From Lachnospiraceae bacterium (GTDB lineage: Bacteria; Bacillota; Clostridia; Lachnospirales; Lachnospiraceae), in assembly GCA_016293925.1 (NCBI GenBank), contig JAEDCX010000058.1:1-16270 (forward strand): a stretch of 16,270 nucleotides of DNA, read 5' to 3'. The notes beneath the pieces were generated by a model, which did no database searches, was not told the DNA's origin, and saw only the letters and a list, made by a program, of their open reading frames with translations. Made by a program: the position numbers and the translations under genes. Below, piece after piece: positions 1 to 7,468 of this stretch. Each line of letters starts with the position of its first letter. Position 1 is the first letter of the stretch.

Positions 1-1327
1 CCGCCAGTACATGGGATGCAATCTGGAAATAGATCAGCAGGGAAATAGCATCTACAATGGTGGTAATGAACGGGCTCGCCATTACCGCAGGGTCAAAGCC
101 GATCCGCTTTGCAACCATAGGGAATACACACCCCACAAGCTTTGCCACCAGTACTGCTGCCACCAGAGTCAGACAAACCACAATCGCAATTTTGATATCT
201 ACACGATCTAACAGCATCAGCTTCGCGAAATTTGCCGCACTCAGTGTGATACCGCACAGGATCGATACGCGTGCTTCTTTCCAAATTACTCGGAAGATGT
301 CTCTGAACGCAATCTCATTGAGAGACAGTCCGCGGATGATGGTCACGCTGGCCTGTCCGCCTGCGTTTCCACCGGTATCCATCAGCATCGGAATATAGAC
401 CGTCAACGTCGCGCAGGCACTCAATGCATCCTCAAAAGAAGCAATAATGCCTCCGGTAAAGGTCGCAGAGACCATCAGCAATAAGAGCCAGGGGATTCGC
501 TTGGTAAACGTCTCAAACACTCCCGTTTTCATATAGGACTTATCGCTTGGCACGATAGCTGCCATCTTCTCCATATCCTCTGTGGCCTCTTCCTGCAGGA
601 TATCCACAACGTCATCGACGGTAATGATACCAACCAGGCGGTTCTCATTATCCACAACAGGCATGGCAGTAAAATCGTATTTCTGGAATTGTCTGGCAAC
701 CTCCTCCTGATCCATCAGGGTATTCAGGGAAATTACGTTCTCATGCATGATATCTCCGATGATCGCATCCGGATCACTGAGCAGAAGATATCGAAGTGCA
801 ACGGTTCCTACCAGTTTTCTTTTCACATCCAGAACATAACAGATATTGATTGTCTCGGAGTCCAGACCCACGTTGCGGATCCGGTTAATCGCATCCGAGA
901 CGGTAATATTCTCTTTCAGATCAACATACTCCACCGTCATAATACTTCCGGCGGAATCTTCCGGGTACCGCAGCAGATGATTGATATCTCTCCTGGTCTC
1001 GGAATTGGCATTGGCCAGTATTCGCTTCACAATATTGGCAGGCATCTCCTCCAGCAAGTCCGTGGCGTCATCCGCCATCAGATTGTTGACAATGTTGGCT
1101 GCCTCCCGATCGGACAGGGATGTGATGATCATCTGCTCTTCTTCAATCGGAAGATACGAAAAAACATCTGCTGCCAGCGTTTTCGGGAGAATGCGGAAGA
1201 TCTTCAGCATATCCTCCTCTTCCAGTGTCTGCAGAAAGGAAGCGATATCCGCCTCATTCATCTCGGACAGCTCCTGCCGTAATATAGTGTACTGCTTCGT
1301 TTCAACGAGTTCCAATAATTCTTCCAC
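1..1327 (-). CDS. mgtE: MgtE-type magnesium transporter (3' end outside window)
   Basis: This is an MgtE-family Mg2+ channel/transporter in the cytoplasmic membrane; 442 residues are visible and only a few C-terminal ones should be missing. Order: helical MgtE N domain (about 1-125), paired CBS domains (about 130-250) that act as the cytoplasmic Mg2+ sensor in this family, a plug helix, then the five-helix membrane domain (about 278-442). The family hallmarks are present: GGNAGGQ (319-325) and the pore segment around FDPAVMASPF (411-420) with Asp412 in the position of the Mg2+-coordinating pore aspartate. I chose GTG at 1327 because GGAGG (1337-1341) sits 9 nt upstream and the protein then begins MEELLEL, as MgtE proteins usually do. 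It has its own promoter (1486-1514) and a short upstream ORF overlapping its start. The identification is secure; the start is likely. Confidence 0.96.
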   Translation of the reverse strand, partial: MEELLELVETKQYTILRQELSEMNEADIASFLQTLEEEDMLKIFRILPKTLAADVFSYLPIEEEQMIITSLSDREAANIVNNLMADDATDLLEEMPANIVKRILANANSETRRDINHLLRYPEDSAGSIMTVEYVDLKENITVSDAINRIRNVGLDSETINICYVLDVKRKLVGTVALRYLLLSDPDAIIGDIMHENVISLNTLMDQEEVARQFQKYDFTAMPVVDNENRLVGIITVDDVVDILQEEATEDMEKMAAIVPSDKSYMKTGVFETFTKRIPWLLLLMVSATFTGGIIASFEDALSACATLTVYIPMLMDTGGNAGGQASVTIIRGLSLNEIAFRDIFRVIWKEARVSILCGITLSAANFAKLMLLDRVDIKIAIVVCLTLVAAVLVAKLVGCVFPMVAKRIGFDPAVMASPFITTIVDAISLLIYFQIASHVLA

Positions 1328-1412
1328 TATGATTTACCTCCAGGTATGTGATTTTCATGGGTTGTCGGGGGTGAGGAGCGTCCGCGCTCTTCTCGATCGA
1401 ATGCTTCGTCAT
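1302..1412 (-). CDS. Putative 36-aa leader ORF overlapping the mgtE start
   Basis: A 36-codon ORF starts at ATG 1412 with a strong ribosome binding site (AAGGTGG, 1421-1427, 8 nt spacing) and ends with TGA at 1302-1304, inside mgtE in another frame. The mgtE Shine-Dalgarno (1337-1341) lies within it. The peptide begins MTKHSIEKSADAPHPRQP, so residues 7-18 combine acidic residues with three prolines (P13, P15, P18). It lies in the mgtE 5' UTR, about 65 nt after the predicted transcription start. The arrangement fits translational coupling or leader-peptide control of the transporter. In enterobacteria, Mg2+-responsive leader peptides with prolines (MgtL) control mgtA; a similar role here is inference only. 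It could also be a fortuitous ORF, although the ribosome binding site argues against that. Confidence 0.45.
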   Translation of the reverse strand: MTKHSIEKSADAPHPRQPMKITYLEVNHSGRIIGTR

Positions 1413-1485
1413 AAAAACCACCACCTTTCTGATAAATTCGTGTCTGTACATATAGAATCTCCGCATGCTGCGCACGTACATTCAA

Positions 1486-1514
1486 ATATTACAAAAATGA
1501 TATTCTTTTGTCAA
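1486..1514 (-). promoter_or_regulatory. Sigma-A type promoter of mgtE
   Basis: On the minus strand there is a perfect -35 TTGACA (1509-1514), a 17-nt spacer and a -10 TAATAT (1486-1491). Transcription should start near 1479, giving a 5' UTR of about 150 nt that holds the short leader ORF. The -35 box overlaps the stop codon of the upstream yigZ-like gene, so mgtE may also receive read-through; no terminator is visible between the two genes. Confidence 0.75.
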
Positions 1515-2161
1515 TGAATATCCCCCGGCTTCTGCTTCAGAAAGGTCCCCTTCGACTCCTCCCGCATTGTAGCCCTGCCGGCTGTCCGGTCCGTTATCTG
1601 TGCCAGAATCCGGCTCTCCTCTTCCGTCGTCAGAAACATCCGGAAGCGCACATTCTCCCCGTATTCCGTATCCAGTACATCGATATTCTCTTCCGCTGCA
1701 ACATTCTGGATTTTCCCGGCGTCAGCATAGGAAGCCGTAATCTGATAATACGTCCCGGTTAACATAATGCCCGTTTTGCATAAGGGCAGAGCCTCCTGAA
1801 CCGCTCCCTGATATGCCCTGACCAGTCCGCCGGTTCCCAGCAGAACACCGCCAAAGTATCTTGTAACCACAACCGCAATATTCGTAATTCCGGAACCAAG
1901 CAAAACCTCCAGCATAGGTCTGCCGGCCGTTCCGGAAGGTTCTCCGTCATCACTGCATCTGGTAATGCAATTGTTCTCGCCCACAACAAATGCAGAGCAA
2001 TTATGTCTTGCATCCCAGTATTGCTTCTTCATCTTTTCAATGAATGCGGATGCTTCTTCCTCTGTCTTTACGGGACGTATGGTCGCTATAAATCTTGATT
2101 TTTTCTCCACAATCTCTGCCGAGGCTCCCTCCAGCAGAATCTGATATGCATTCCGTGTCAT
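1511..2161 (-). CDS. YigZ/IMPACT family protein
   Basis: This is a 216-residue member of the YigZ (UPF0029/IMPACT) family, a cytoplasmic protein whose precise bacterial function is unsettled. The N-terminal IMPACT-like domain carries the usual motifs: EKKSRFIA (19-26), DARHNC (50-55), SDDGEPSGTAGRP (70-82) and the conserved segment VVVTRYFGGVLLGTGGLVRA (97-116). The C-terminal DUF1949-type ferredoxin-like domain follows (about 138-205). The frame stays open upstream to 2206, but ATG 2161 is preferred: AGGTGA directly precedes it at usable spacing and it gives the family's normal length. ATG 2182 and GTG 2206 are alternatives. The gene is divergent from the penicillin-binding protein gene and its stop overlaps the mgtE promoter. 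Confidence 0.9.
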   Translation of the reverse strand: MTRNAYQILLEGASAEIVEKKSRFIATIRPVKTEEEASAFIEKMKKQYWDARHNCSAFVVGENNCITRCSDDGEPSGTAGRPMLEVLLGSGITNIAVVVTRYFGGVLLGTGGLVRAYQGAVQEALPLCKTGIMLTGTYYQITASYADAGKIQNVAAEENIDVLDTEYGENVRFRMFLTTEEESRILAQITDRTAGRATMREESKGTFLKQKPGDIH

Positions 2162-2274
2162 ACTCACCTGCTCTTGTGTCATTATGCCGAATTCATCATA
2201 CCACACGCCTCTTATTTTGTGAATGCATATTACCGCTTCCCCCCAAAAAAGATCTTTATTTCGATATGCTTATT

Positions 2275-2283
2275 TGGTATAAT
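2275..2283 (+). promoter_or_regulatory. Extended -10 promoter for the penicillin-binding protein
   Basis: A TGG-TATAAT extended -10 element (TG at 2275-2276, TATAAT at 2278-2283) lies about 50 nt before the ATG of the downstream gene. The -35 region is poor (TTTATT-like), which the extended -10 can compensate. It is in the divergent gap with the YigZ gene. I see no equally clear promoter for the YigZ gene on the other strand. Confidence 0.6.
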
Positions 2284-2332
2284 AATACGGATATAGATTC
2301 CGGAGCTATTTCGGAACCGGTTAGGAGTATGT

Positions 2333-5032
2333 ATGAATTATACGAGACAAGGGATTAAAAACCGTCTAAAGATGATGAATTCACATTCTGAAAAGATAAA
2401 AAGAACGATCCTGGTGCTCCTGCTCAAGGTCTTTCTGGTAGGAGTACTTGCGGTGGGAATCTTCGGCATCAGTGCCGGATTCGGTGTATTTAACGGTATC
2501 GTTGAACCCGTCAATCAAATGGATATTTCACTGGATGATCTGATGCCAAACGGATACGCAACCATGGTATACGATGCAGAGGGAAACCAGATCCAGAAGC
2601 TGGTGGCCGAATCGGCAAACCGTACCTATGTGCAGTCCGAGATGATTCCGAAGCATCTGAAGGATGCCTTTGTAGCCATTGAGGATGAACGTTATTATGA
2701 GCATAACGGAGTTGATATCAAGAGTATCCTCCGTGCAGGCTTTATCGGTATTTCAAACGGTTTCCGGTTCAGTCAGGGTGGCTCCACCATCACCCAGCAG
2801 CTGTTGAAGAACAATGTTTTCACCGACTGGATGAGTGAAGACTCTTTCGCAGACCGTCTGACCCGTAAGCTTCAGGAACAGGTTCTGGCAATCAGAGTAT
2901 CCGAGATGTATGACAAAGATACCCTTCTGACCCTGTATCTGAACACCATCAACCTGGGGGCCAACACACTGGGGGTTCAAGCCGCTTCCCTGCGATACTT
3001 TAATAAGGGAGTACAGGAGCTGTCCCTGTCCGAAAGTGCCGTATTGGCCGGCATCACCCAGAATCCGTACAAATTCAACCCCATTATTCATCCGGAGGAA
3101 AACCGGGAGCGCCGCAAAGAGGTACTGAATAAGATGCTGAAATTCGGCTTCTGTACGCAGGCCGAATATGACGAGGCCATCAATGATGATGTGTATGCCC
3201 GCATAACACAGGTCAATGAAACCGTTGCCACAAAGAGCGTCAACTCCTATTTCGTGGACGAGCTTACCGAACAATTGATGGATGATCTGATGAACAAGCG
3301 GGGAATGTCCTATGACGCGGCATATCGTCTCCTCTATATGAGCGGATGCAAGATATACACCACCATGGATCCGAAGATTCAGGCAATCTGCGATGAGATT
3401 CTGGCCGATGAATCCAATTATCCTTCCAATTCCAAATGGTATCTGTCCGAGTTTGCGGTAACCGTCAAAAAAGCAGACGGGTCCCAGGCGAACTACTCGG
3501 TACAGATGCTGAATAGTTATTTCAAAGAAAAGAATAAAAAGTACAACCGTATCTATACAACGACGGACGCGGCGTATGCGGATATCGCAGAGTATGAAGC
3601 CAGCATTCTCGAAGAGGGGGATGAAATCTCCGATGAGAAAATCAGTCTGGTTCCCCAGCCGCAGGTATCCCTGACCATTCAGGATCAGCATACCGGATAT
3701 GTGGTTGCCATGGTAGGCGGTCGTGGTGAAAAGACTGCCTCCCAGACGTTGAACCGTGCCTCCAATACGAAGAGACAGCCCGGTTCCACATTCAAGATTC
3801 TGTCCGCTTATGCTCCGGCCCTGGATTCCTCCGGCATGACGCTGGCAACGGTCCAGACGGACGCTCCGTTCAAATACTATGACGGTACTCCGGTTTCCAA
3901 CTGGTGGGATGGCGGAACGTACAAGGGTATCTGTTCCCTGCGCTACGCGATCGAACAATCCCTGAACATCATCGCCGTGAAAACGCTTACCATCATCACC
4001 CCGGAGCTCGGCTTCGCATATGTACAAAACTTCGGTATATCAACCGTTGTAGAGAAAGCCTACAGCTACGGCCAGGTTCTCTCCGATGTGAATCAGTCTC
4101 TGGCACTCGGCGGAATCACCTACGGTGTTACCAACATGGAGTTGAATGCCGCATACGCGGCCATCGCAAACGGCGGGACCTATATCCGCCCGGTTCTGTA
4201 TACGCAGCTGGTGGATGCAGACGGTAATGTTCTTCTGGACAACACCAAGCCTGATCAGTATCAGGTCATTAAACCCACCACCGCTTACCTGCTTACCAGT
4301 GCGATGATGGACGTAGTGAATCAGGGAACCGGTGCAATCACCAGATTTGACAGAAACATGGCAATCGCCGGGAAAACCGGTACCACATCCAGCAACAAGG
4401 ATTTCTGGTTTGCGGGCTATACTCCCTACTATACCTGTACCGTATGGGGAGGTTATGATAACAATGTCAGCATGAACTCCAGTGAGGAGAAGAGTTTCCA
4501 CAAGAAAATCTGGAAAAAGGTAATGGGGGCAGTGCATGCCGATCTCGCTCCAAAGAATTTCCAGATGCCTAGCGGAATCGTAACCTGCACCGTATGCAGC
4601 AAATCCGGTCTGCTTCCTATTGACGGTCTCTGTGACGCACATGTGCGGGTGGAATATTTTGAGGAGGGAACCCAGCCGCTGGAATATTGTAATGTTCACT
4701 ATGCCGGTCTGATCTGTCCGTTTGACAGACTTCCGGCTGCAGATACGTGTCCGTTCTCCTTCGCCGGTATTACCGAGATGGATCCTCCGCTGGATGAGTC
4801 TCTGCTCCAGGGGTCAATGGTACTCAATACGGACGGCACCATTGCAAGTCTGCCAAACACTACGGGAATCTGCTCCCACACAGCGGAGTTCTTCCTGGAT
4901 CCGAATTCCATCAACATCGTACAGGCACAATTCCTGTCACTGACAGATGATATCCGATACCTGGTTCAGTTAAGCCATCCGGACATCTGGGGTGCACCTG
5001 CCAATACCGCTCCGGCGGAAGGAACCGAATAA
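2333..5032 (+). CDS. Class A penicillin-binding protein (bifunctional transglycosylase/transpeptidase)
   Basis: An 899-residue class A PBP of the PBP1A type that polymerises lipid II glycan strands and cross-links stem peptides outside the membrane. Order: short basic cytoplasmic tail, signal anchor (about 24-52), GT51 transglycosylase (about 75-260), linker, penicillin-binding transpeptidase (about 440-715), C-terminal tail. GT51 motifs are visible: EDERYYEH with catalytic Glu117, GGSTITQQ (149-156), and the QNPYKFNP segment. The transpeptidase has the serine nucleophile motif STFK (S485-K488), SLN (543-545) and KTGT (681-684), so both activities look intact. The tail after about 735 contains seven cysteines (C752, C755, C767, C786, C795, C806, C847). 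ATG 2333 follows AGGAG at 5 nt. This is the only plus-strand gene in the window and it ends in a strong terminator. Confidence 0.97.
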   Translation: MNYTRQGIKNRLKMMNSHSEKIKRTILVLLLKVFLVGVLAVGIFGISAGFGVFNGIVEPVNQMDISLDDLMPNGYATMVYDAEGNQIQKLVAESANRTYVQSEMIPKHLKDAFVAIEDERYYEHNGVDIKSILRAGFIGISNGFRFSQGGSTITQQLLKNNVFTDWMSEDSFADRLTRKLQEQVLAIRVSEMYDKDTLLTLYLNTINLGANTLGVQAASLRYFNKGVQELSLSESAVLAGITQNPYKFNPIIHPEENRERRKEVLNKMLKFGFCTQAEYDEAINDDVYARITQVNETVATKSVNSYFVDELTEQLMDDLMNKRGMSYDAAYRLLYMSGCKIYTTMDPKIQAICDEILADESNYPSNSKWYLSEFAVTVKKADGSQANYSVQMLNSYFKEKNKKYNRIYTTTDAAYADIAEYEASILEEGDEISDEKISLVPQPQVSLTIQDQHTGYVVAMVGGRGEKTASQTLNRASNTKRQPGSTFKILSAYAPALDSSGMTLATVQTDAPFKYYDGTPVSNWWDGGTYKGICSLRYAIEQSLNIIAVKTLTIITPELGFAYVQNFGISTVVEKAYSYGQVLSDVNQSLALGGITYGVTNMELNAAYAAIANGGTYIRPVLYTQLVDADGNVLLDNTKPDQYQVIKPTTAYLLTSAMMDVVNQGTGAITRFDRNMAIAGKTGTTSSNKDFWFAGYTPYYTCTVWGGYDNNVSMNSSEEKSFHKKIWKKVMGAVHADLAPKNFQMPSGIVTCTVCSKSGLLPIDGLCDAHVRVEYFEEGTQPLEYCNVHYAGLICPFDRLPAADTCPFSFAGITEMDPPLDESLLQGSMVLNTDGTIASLPNTTGICSHTAEFFLDPNSINIVQAQFLSLTDDIRYLVQLSHPDIWGAPANTAPAEGTE

Positions 5033-5047
5033 ATCCTATCCTGTATC

Positions 5048-5080
5048 ACAAAGGGGCTACCGCGAACGGTAGCCCCTTTT
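5048..5080 (+). terminator. Intrinsic terminator, probably bidirectional
   Basis: A perfect 10-bp stem, GGGGCTACCG (5053-5062) with CGGTAGCCCC (5067-5076), has a 4-nt loop and is followed by TTTT. It ends the penicillin-binding protein transcript 20 nt after the stop. On the minus strand the loop reads TTCG and the stem is followed by TTT, so it may also stop the convergent SH3-domain gene that ends at 5179. The remaining 5081-5178 shows nothing else. Confidence 0.88.
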
Positions 5081-5178
5081 CTCTCTGACTGTGTCTATAT
5101 GAATCATTGATACCGAAACACCAGCGCTCCGATATTCCGAAACACAAATGCTTTGAAGTACGATTGTCCAGATCCTCC

Positions 5179-5649
5179 TCATTCTGCAGGCACTTCCACT
5201 TCAATCACCTTCACATATTTCGCTGAAACAAATGCTTCCGATCCTTTGTACGATATCCTGATCCATTCCGTATCTATTCCATCCAGGTATTCATACTGGT
5301 CATCCTTACCGATCTGTCCCAGCTTGGTGCTCCCTGCATCTGCCTTCGACCGCACATTAACATTCACGGTAGGATCTTTGAGTACCACCATCTGCTTCTG
5401 AATCGTCTCCGGTTCTGTCACAACCGGTTCTTCCGGTTCCGGCTCCTGCTCGTCTGTCACATCCTCAACCGGTGTCGTTACATCGGATCCCTCATTCACC
5501 GGAACCGACTGTTCCTCCCGCTTGTCCGACACCTGATTTGTCACCAGTGTTTTCGGCTTCGTGGCTACTTTCACTGCCAGAATGATAATGGTCAGCACAA
5601 GGCATCCCATGAATGCATATAAAATCATGTTTAATCTGTTCTTGCTCAT
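5179..5649 (-). CDS. Membrane-anchored SH3b-domain protein
   Basis: A 156-residue protein with one N-terminal membrane segment (about 8-28), a proline- and glutamate-rich linker (about 44-84) and a C-terminal bacterial SH3 domain (about 92-149; note VNVRSKADAGSTKLGQI, the EWIRISYKG strand and FVSAKYV). Such domains typically bind cell-wall peptides or ligands outside the membrane, so this is likely an extracytoplasmic wall-associated protein; no catalytic domain is present. ATG 5649 is favoured because GGTGAGG lies just upstream. An in-frame ATG at 5682 directly abuts the stop of the preceding gene and is the alternative. It is third in a tightly spaced group with the TcaA-like and YARHG proteins. 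Confidence 0.85.
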   Translation of the reverse strand: MSKNRLNMILYAFMGCLVLTIIILAVKVATKPKTLVTNQVSDKREEQSVPVNEGSDVTTPVEDVTDEQEPEPEEPVVTEPETIQKQMVVLKDPTVNVNVRSKADAGSTKLGQIGKDDQYEYLDGIDTEWIRISYKGSEAFVSAKYVKVIEVEVPAE

Positions 5650-5682
5650 ATCCTCACCATCCTTAGTATCAGTATATACCAT

Positions 5683-6738
5683 TTAGTCCGCATCATACAA
5701 CAGCCAATTTCGATTCTTATAGACAAAAAGATAAGTCCTCTCTTCATCCTTCTGAATCATCTGTTCCCGGTAATAGTCCATCTCTGTATAAGAATCCGTC
5801 AACCTGGTCAACAGAGCGGTATCCACATGATATGTCACCGCAAGCGAAACCGTCAATCCATCGTCCGTATACCCGTACTCCTGAATTCGGGTGTTCAGTC
5901 CGCTGATATTGACATCACTGTAGGCTTTCCCCCGATCTGCCCCATTTCCGGAATCATTTCCTGCAATCATTGCTTCATATTCGAGCCGGATCAGGCCTGC
6001 TGCTTCTTCTCCCAGGTTTTCAATCACTCCGCTGTTCAAATACGGCAATGCGGGTCGAATGATCACATTCGATGCACCGATCTCTATTTCATCCGTACAC
6101 GTCTGGAAATTCTCTCCATACTGCGCCAATGTGTAGGTTCCGATATACATTCTCGGCAACGTATAGACAGTCTCATATGTCGCATGCACCACCGCGCCGG
6201 TTTCATCCAGATATTCCTCTCCCAATTCCGTTCCATTGATACAAACTGTAATATCATTCGGAACAACAATTGAGATATTCTCCGCCAATAAATCCAACGG
6301 CTGAATGGTATACTGCCTGAAGAAAAGATACTCCTTCTTCTCCTGTTCCTTTAACAGAATGGTAGTTGCATGTTCTCTGCCCGCCACCACATAATCCATC
6401 CGAAATACATGGTTTCCTTCCCGATGGATCGAGTATGTATCCATATCCCGGAACTGCTCTTCCATAACGGCAAAATAGGACTCTCTGGTCAGGAAATGAC
6501 CATCCTCGCCCACATCCAGCATCTCGTACAGTCTGTCCCATTCTTTGTGCGCAACGGCATCATAGTAGTCTCCGGCCGTAAGCATAGGATCATTGTAATG
6601 GCGGATGAGCAGAATGGAACCGACCAGACAGCCGATGATTACTGCTGCCAGAATGCCAAGCAGTATCCAGCGCCGGACCCCTTGATTGTTATTCAGTTGT
6701 TCTGACGGATTTCCCGGCAATGCATCATTATTCATCAT
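5683..6738 (-). CDS. TcaA-like single-pass membrane protein
   Basis: A 351-residue protein with a short cytoplasmic N terminus, one membrane helix (about 23-45) and a large extracytoplasmic part. The first extracellular segment (about 50-110) is helical and rich in aromatic and acidic residues, as in the TcaA/YvbJ second domain. The middle (about 150-225, around VPNDITVCINGTELGEEYLD) reads like the Ig-like TcaA domain, and the end (about 240-351) like an NTF2-like fold. Unlike many relatives it lacks an N-terminal zinc ribbon. TcaA-type proteins are linked to envelope stress and glycopeptide response in Gram-positives; a comparable role here is inferred. ATG 6738 follows AAGGG at 5 nt and overlaps the end of the upstream gene by 11 nt, indicating translational coupling. 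Confidence 0.72.
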   Translation of the reverse strand: MMNNDALPGNPSEQLNNNQGVRRWILLGILAAVIIGCLVGSILLIRHYNDPMLTAGDYYDAVAHKEWDRLYEMLDVGEDGHFLTRESYFAVMEEQFRDMDTYSIHREGNHVFRMDYVVAGREHATTILLKEQEKKEYLFFRQYTIQPLDLLAENISIVVPNDITVCINGTELGEEYLDETGAVVHATYETVYTLPRMYIGTYTLAQYGENFQTCTDEIEIGASNVIIRPALPYLNSGVIENLGEEAAGLIRLEYEAMIAGNDSGNGADRGKAYSDVNISGLNTRIQEYGYTDDGLTVSLAVTYHVDTALLTRLTDSYTEMDYYREQMIQKDEERTYLFVYKNRNWLLYDAD

Positions 6739-7354
6739 TCATACCCTTATTCTTTTCCATGCCGTACAAGATCTGAAAGGCCTGCAGAATTGCCTCTTTG
6801 TTCGCAACCTCATAATCATTGAACCGGTCGTCGTTATCCCTGAATTCTTCCGCCGTTACACTGCCCGTGTACCACCGTTTCCCGCGGAAAAACCCATCTA
6901 CCACTTCTTCCCCGAATATCACATGATGTCGGGCAAACAGTTCATAATAGGCGTAATATAATTCTCCGTAGGTATACCCTTCTGTCAGTTCCTCTACCGA
7001 CAATAGCCTGCGGTCGCTGTCCTCGATGATATAGGAGGTTGCATAGTGCTCTGCATCCGCTGCCATAGAACCATTCACCGCAGCAGTTACCACCATATCC
7101 GTTTGCATTCCGTTCAGGTACTCCTCCTGCTCATCCTTCGGGAAGTGCATTATCATCGGAATCGCTTCCTCCTCCACCTCCCCTTTCTCTCCGACTCTGT
7201 TCCTGAGCATATGCCCTACACACGCAATCAGAATCATAAGGACGATCAGTATACCCGCAACACCCCCGGATGCGATCAGAATCCAGCCGGGAAGGGCCTG
7301 TTTCCGATCATATTTTTTTGTTATCCATCTATTCTCTGTCATATTCACCAGCAT
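6728..7354 (-). CDS. YARHG-domain membrane protein
   Basis: A 208-residue protein with a basic N terminus, one transmembrane helix (about 22-48) and an extracytoplasmic region ending in a YARHG domain (about 118-191). The domain's core is visible: ELYYAYYELFARHHVIFG, with ARHH at 141-144 in place of the usual ARHG, then GKRWY and the late YEVANKEAI segment. The YARHG domain is a small extracellular domain of unknown function found on anchored proteins of Clostridia. The start is uncertain: TTG 7360 has GGTGG at 6 nt spacing, ATG 7354 lies 6 nt further, and ATG 7342 has its own GGTGA. It is first in the trio and is preceded by a promoter and a terminator-like hairpin. Confidence 0.8.
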   Translation of the reverse strand: MLVNMTENRWITKKYDRKQALPGWILIASGGVAGILIVLMILIACVGHMLRNRVGEKGEVEEEAIPMIMHFPKDEQEEYLNGMQTDMVVTAAVNGSMAADAEHYATSYIIEDSDRRLLSVEELTEGYTYGELYYAYYELFARHHVIFGEEVVDGFFRGKRWYTGSVTAEEFRDNDDRFNDYEVANKEAILQAFQILYGMEKNKGMNDE

Positions 7355-7371
7355 TTTCAATCCATTCCACC

Positions 7372-7415
7372 AAAAAAGGAAAAGGATCTGATCAGATGTT
7401 CAAATCCTCTTCCCC
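7372..7415 (-). terminator. Terminator-like hairpin between the ABC gene and the YARHG gene
   Basis: On the minus strand GGAAGAGGAT (from 7413) pairs with ATCCTTTTCC (to 7378) over 10 bp with one G-U pair. The loop is 16 nt and is followed by six T (7377-7372). It lies 54 nt after the ABC stop codon, so it may simply end that transcript. It also lies just downstream of a predicted promoter (7419-7446), so it may act as an attenuator for the YARHG operon. The 12-bp palindrome ATCTGATCAGAT (7386-7397) overlaps the 3' arm of the stem and could compete with it. Confidence 0.6.
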
Positions 7416-7418
7416 ATT

Positions 7419-7446
7419 AGAATACCATAAATAAACAATTTTTCAA
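7419..7446 (-). promoter_or_regulatory. Promoter upstream of the YARHG/TcaA-like/SH3b group
   Basis: Minus strand -35 TTGAAA (7441-7446), 16-nt spacer, and -10 TATTCT (7419-7424) preceded by TGG, an extended -10 context. The transcript would start near 7412, inside the first arm of the terminator-like hairpin, which makes the pair of elements unusual. The -35 is part of a sequence resembling one just upstream of the ABC gene start (10001-10021). Confidence 0.5.
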
Positions 7447-7468
7447 CTCATTACCGTCTGCCAGTATT

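Noticed and set aside
1328..1510. M-box magnesium riboswitch upstream of mgtE
   Set aside because: The predicted 5' UTR is about 150 nt and mostly occupied by the leader ORF; no terminator with T-run and no M-box-like arrangement is visible.
2753..4027. 424-codon open frame on the minus strand opposite the PBP gene
   Set aside because: It lies entirely within the PBP coding region, which has all family motifs; the antisense translation resembles no protein and has no ribosome binding site. It is a shadow.
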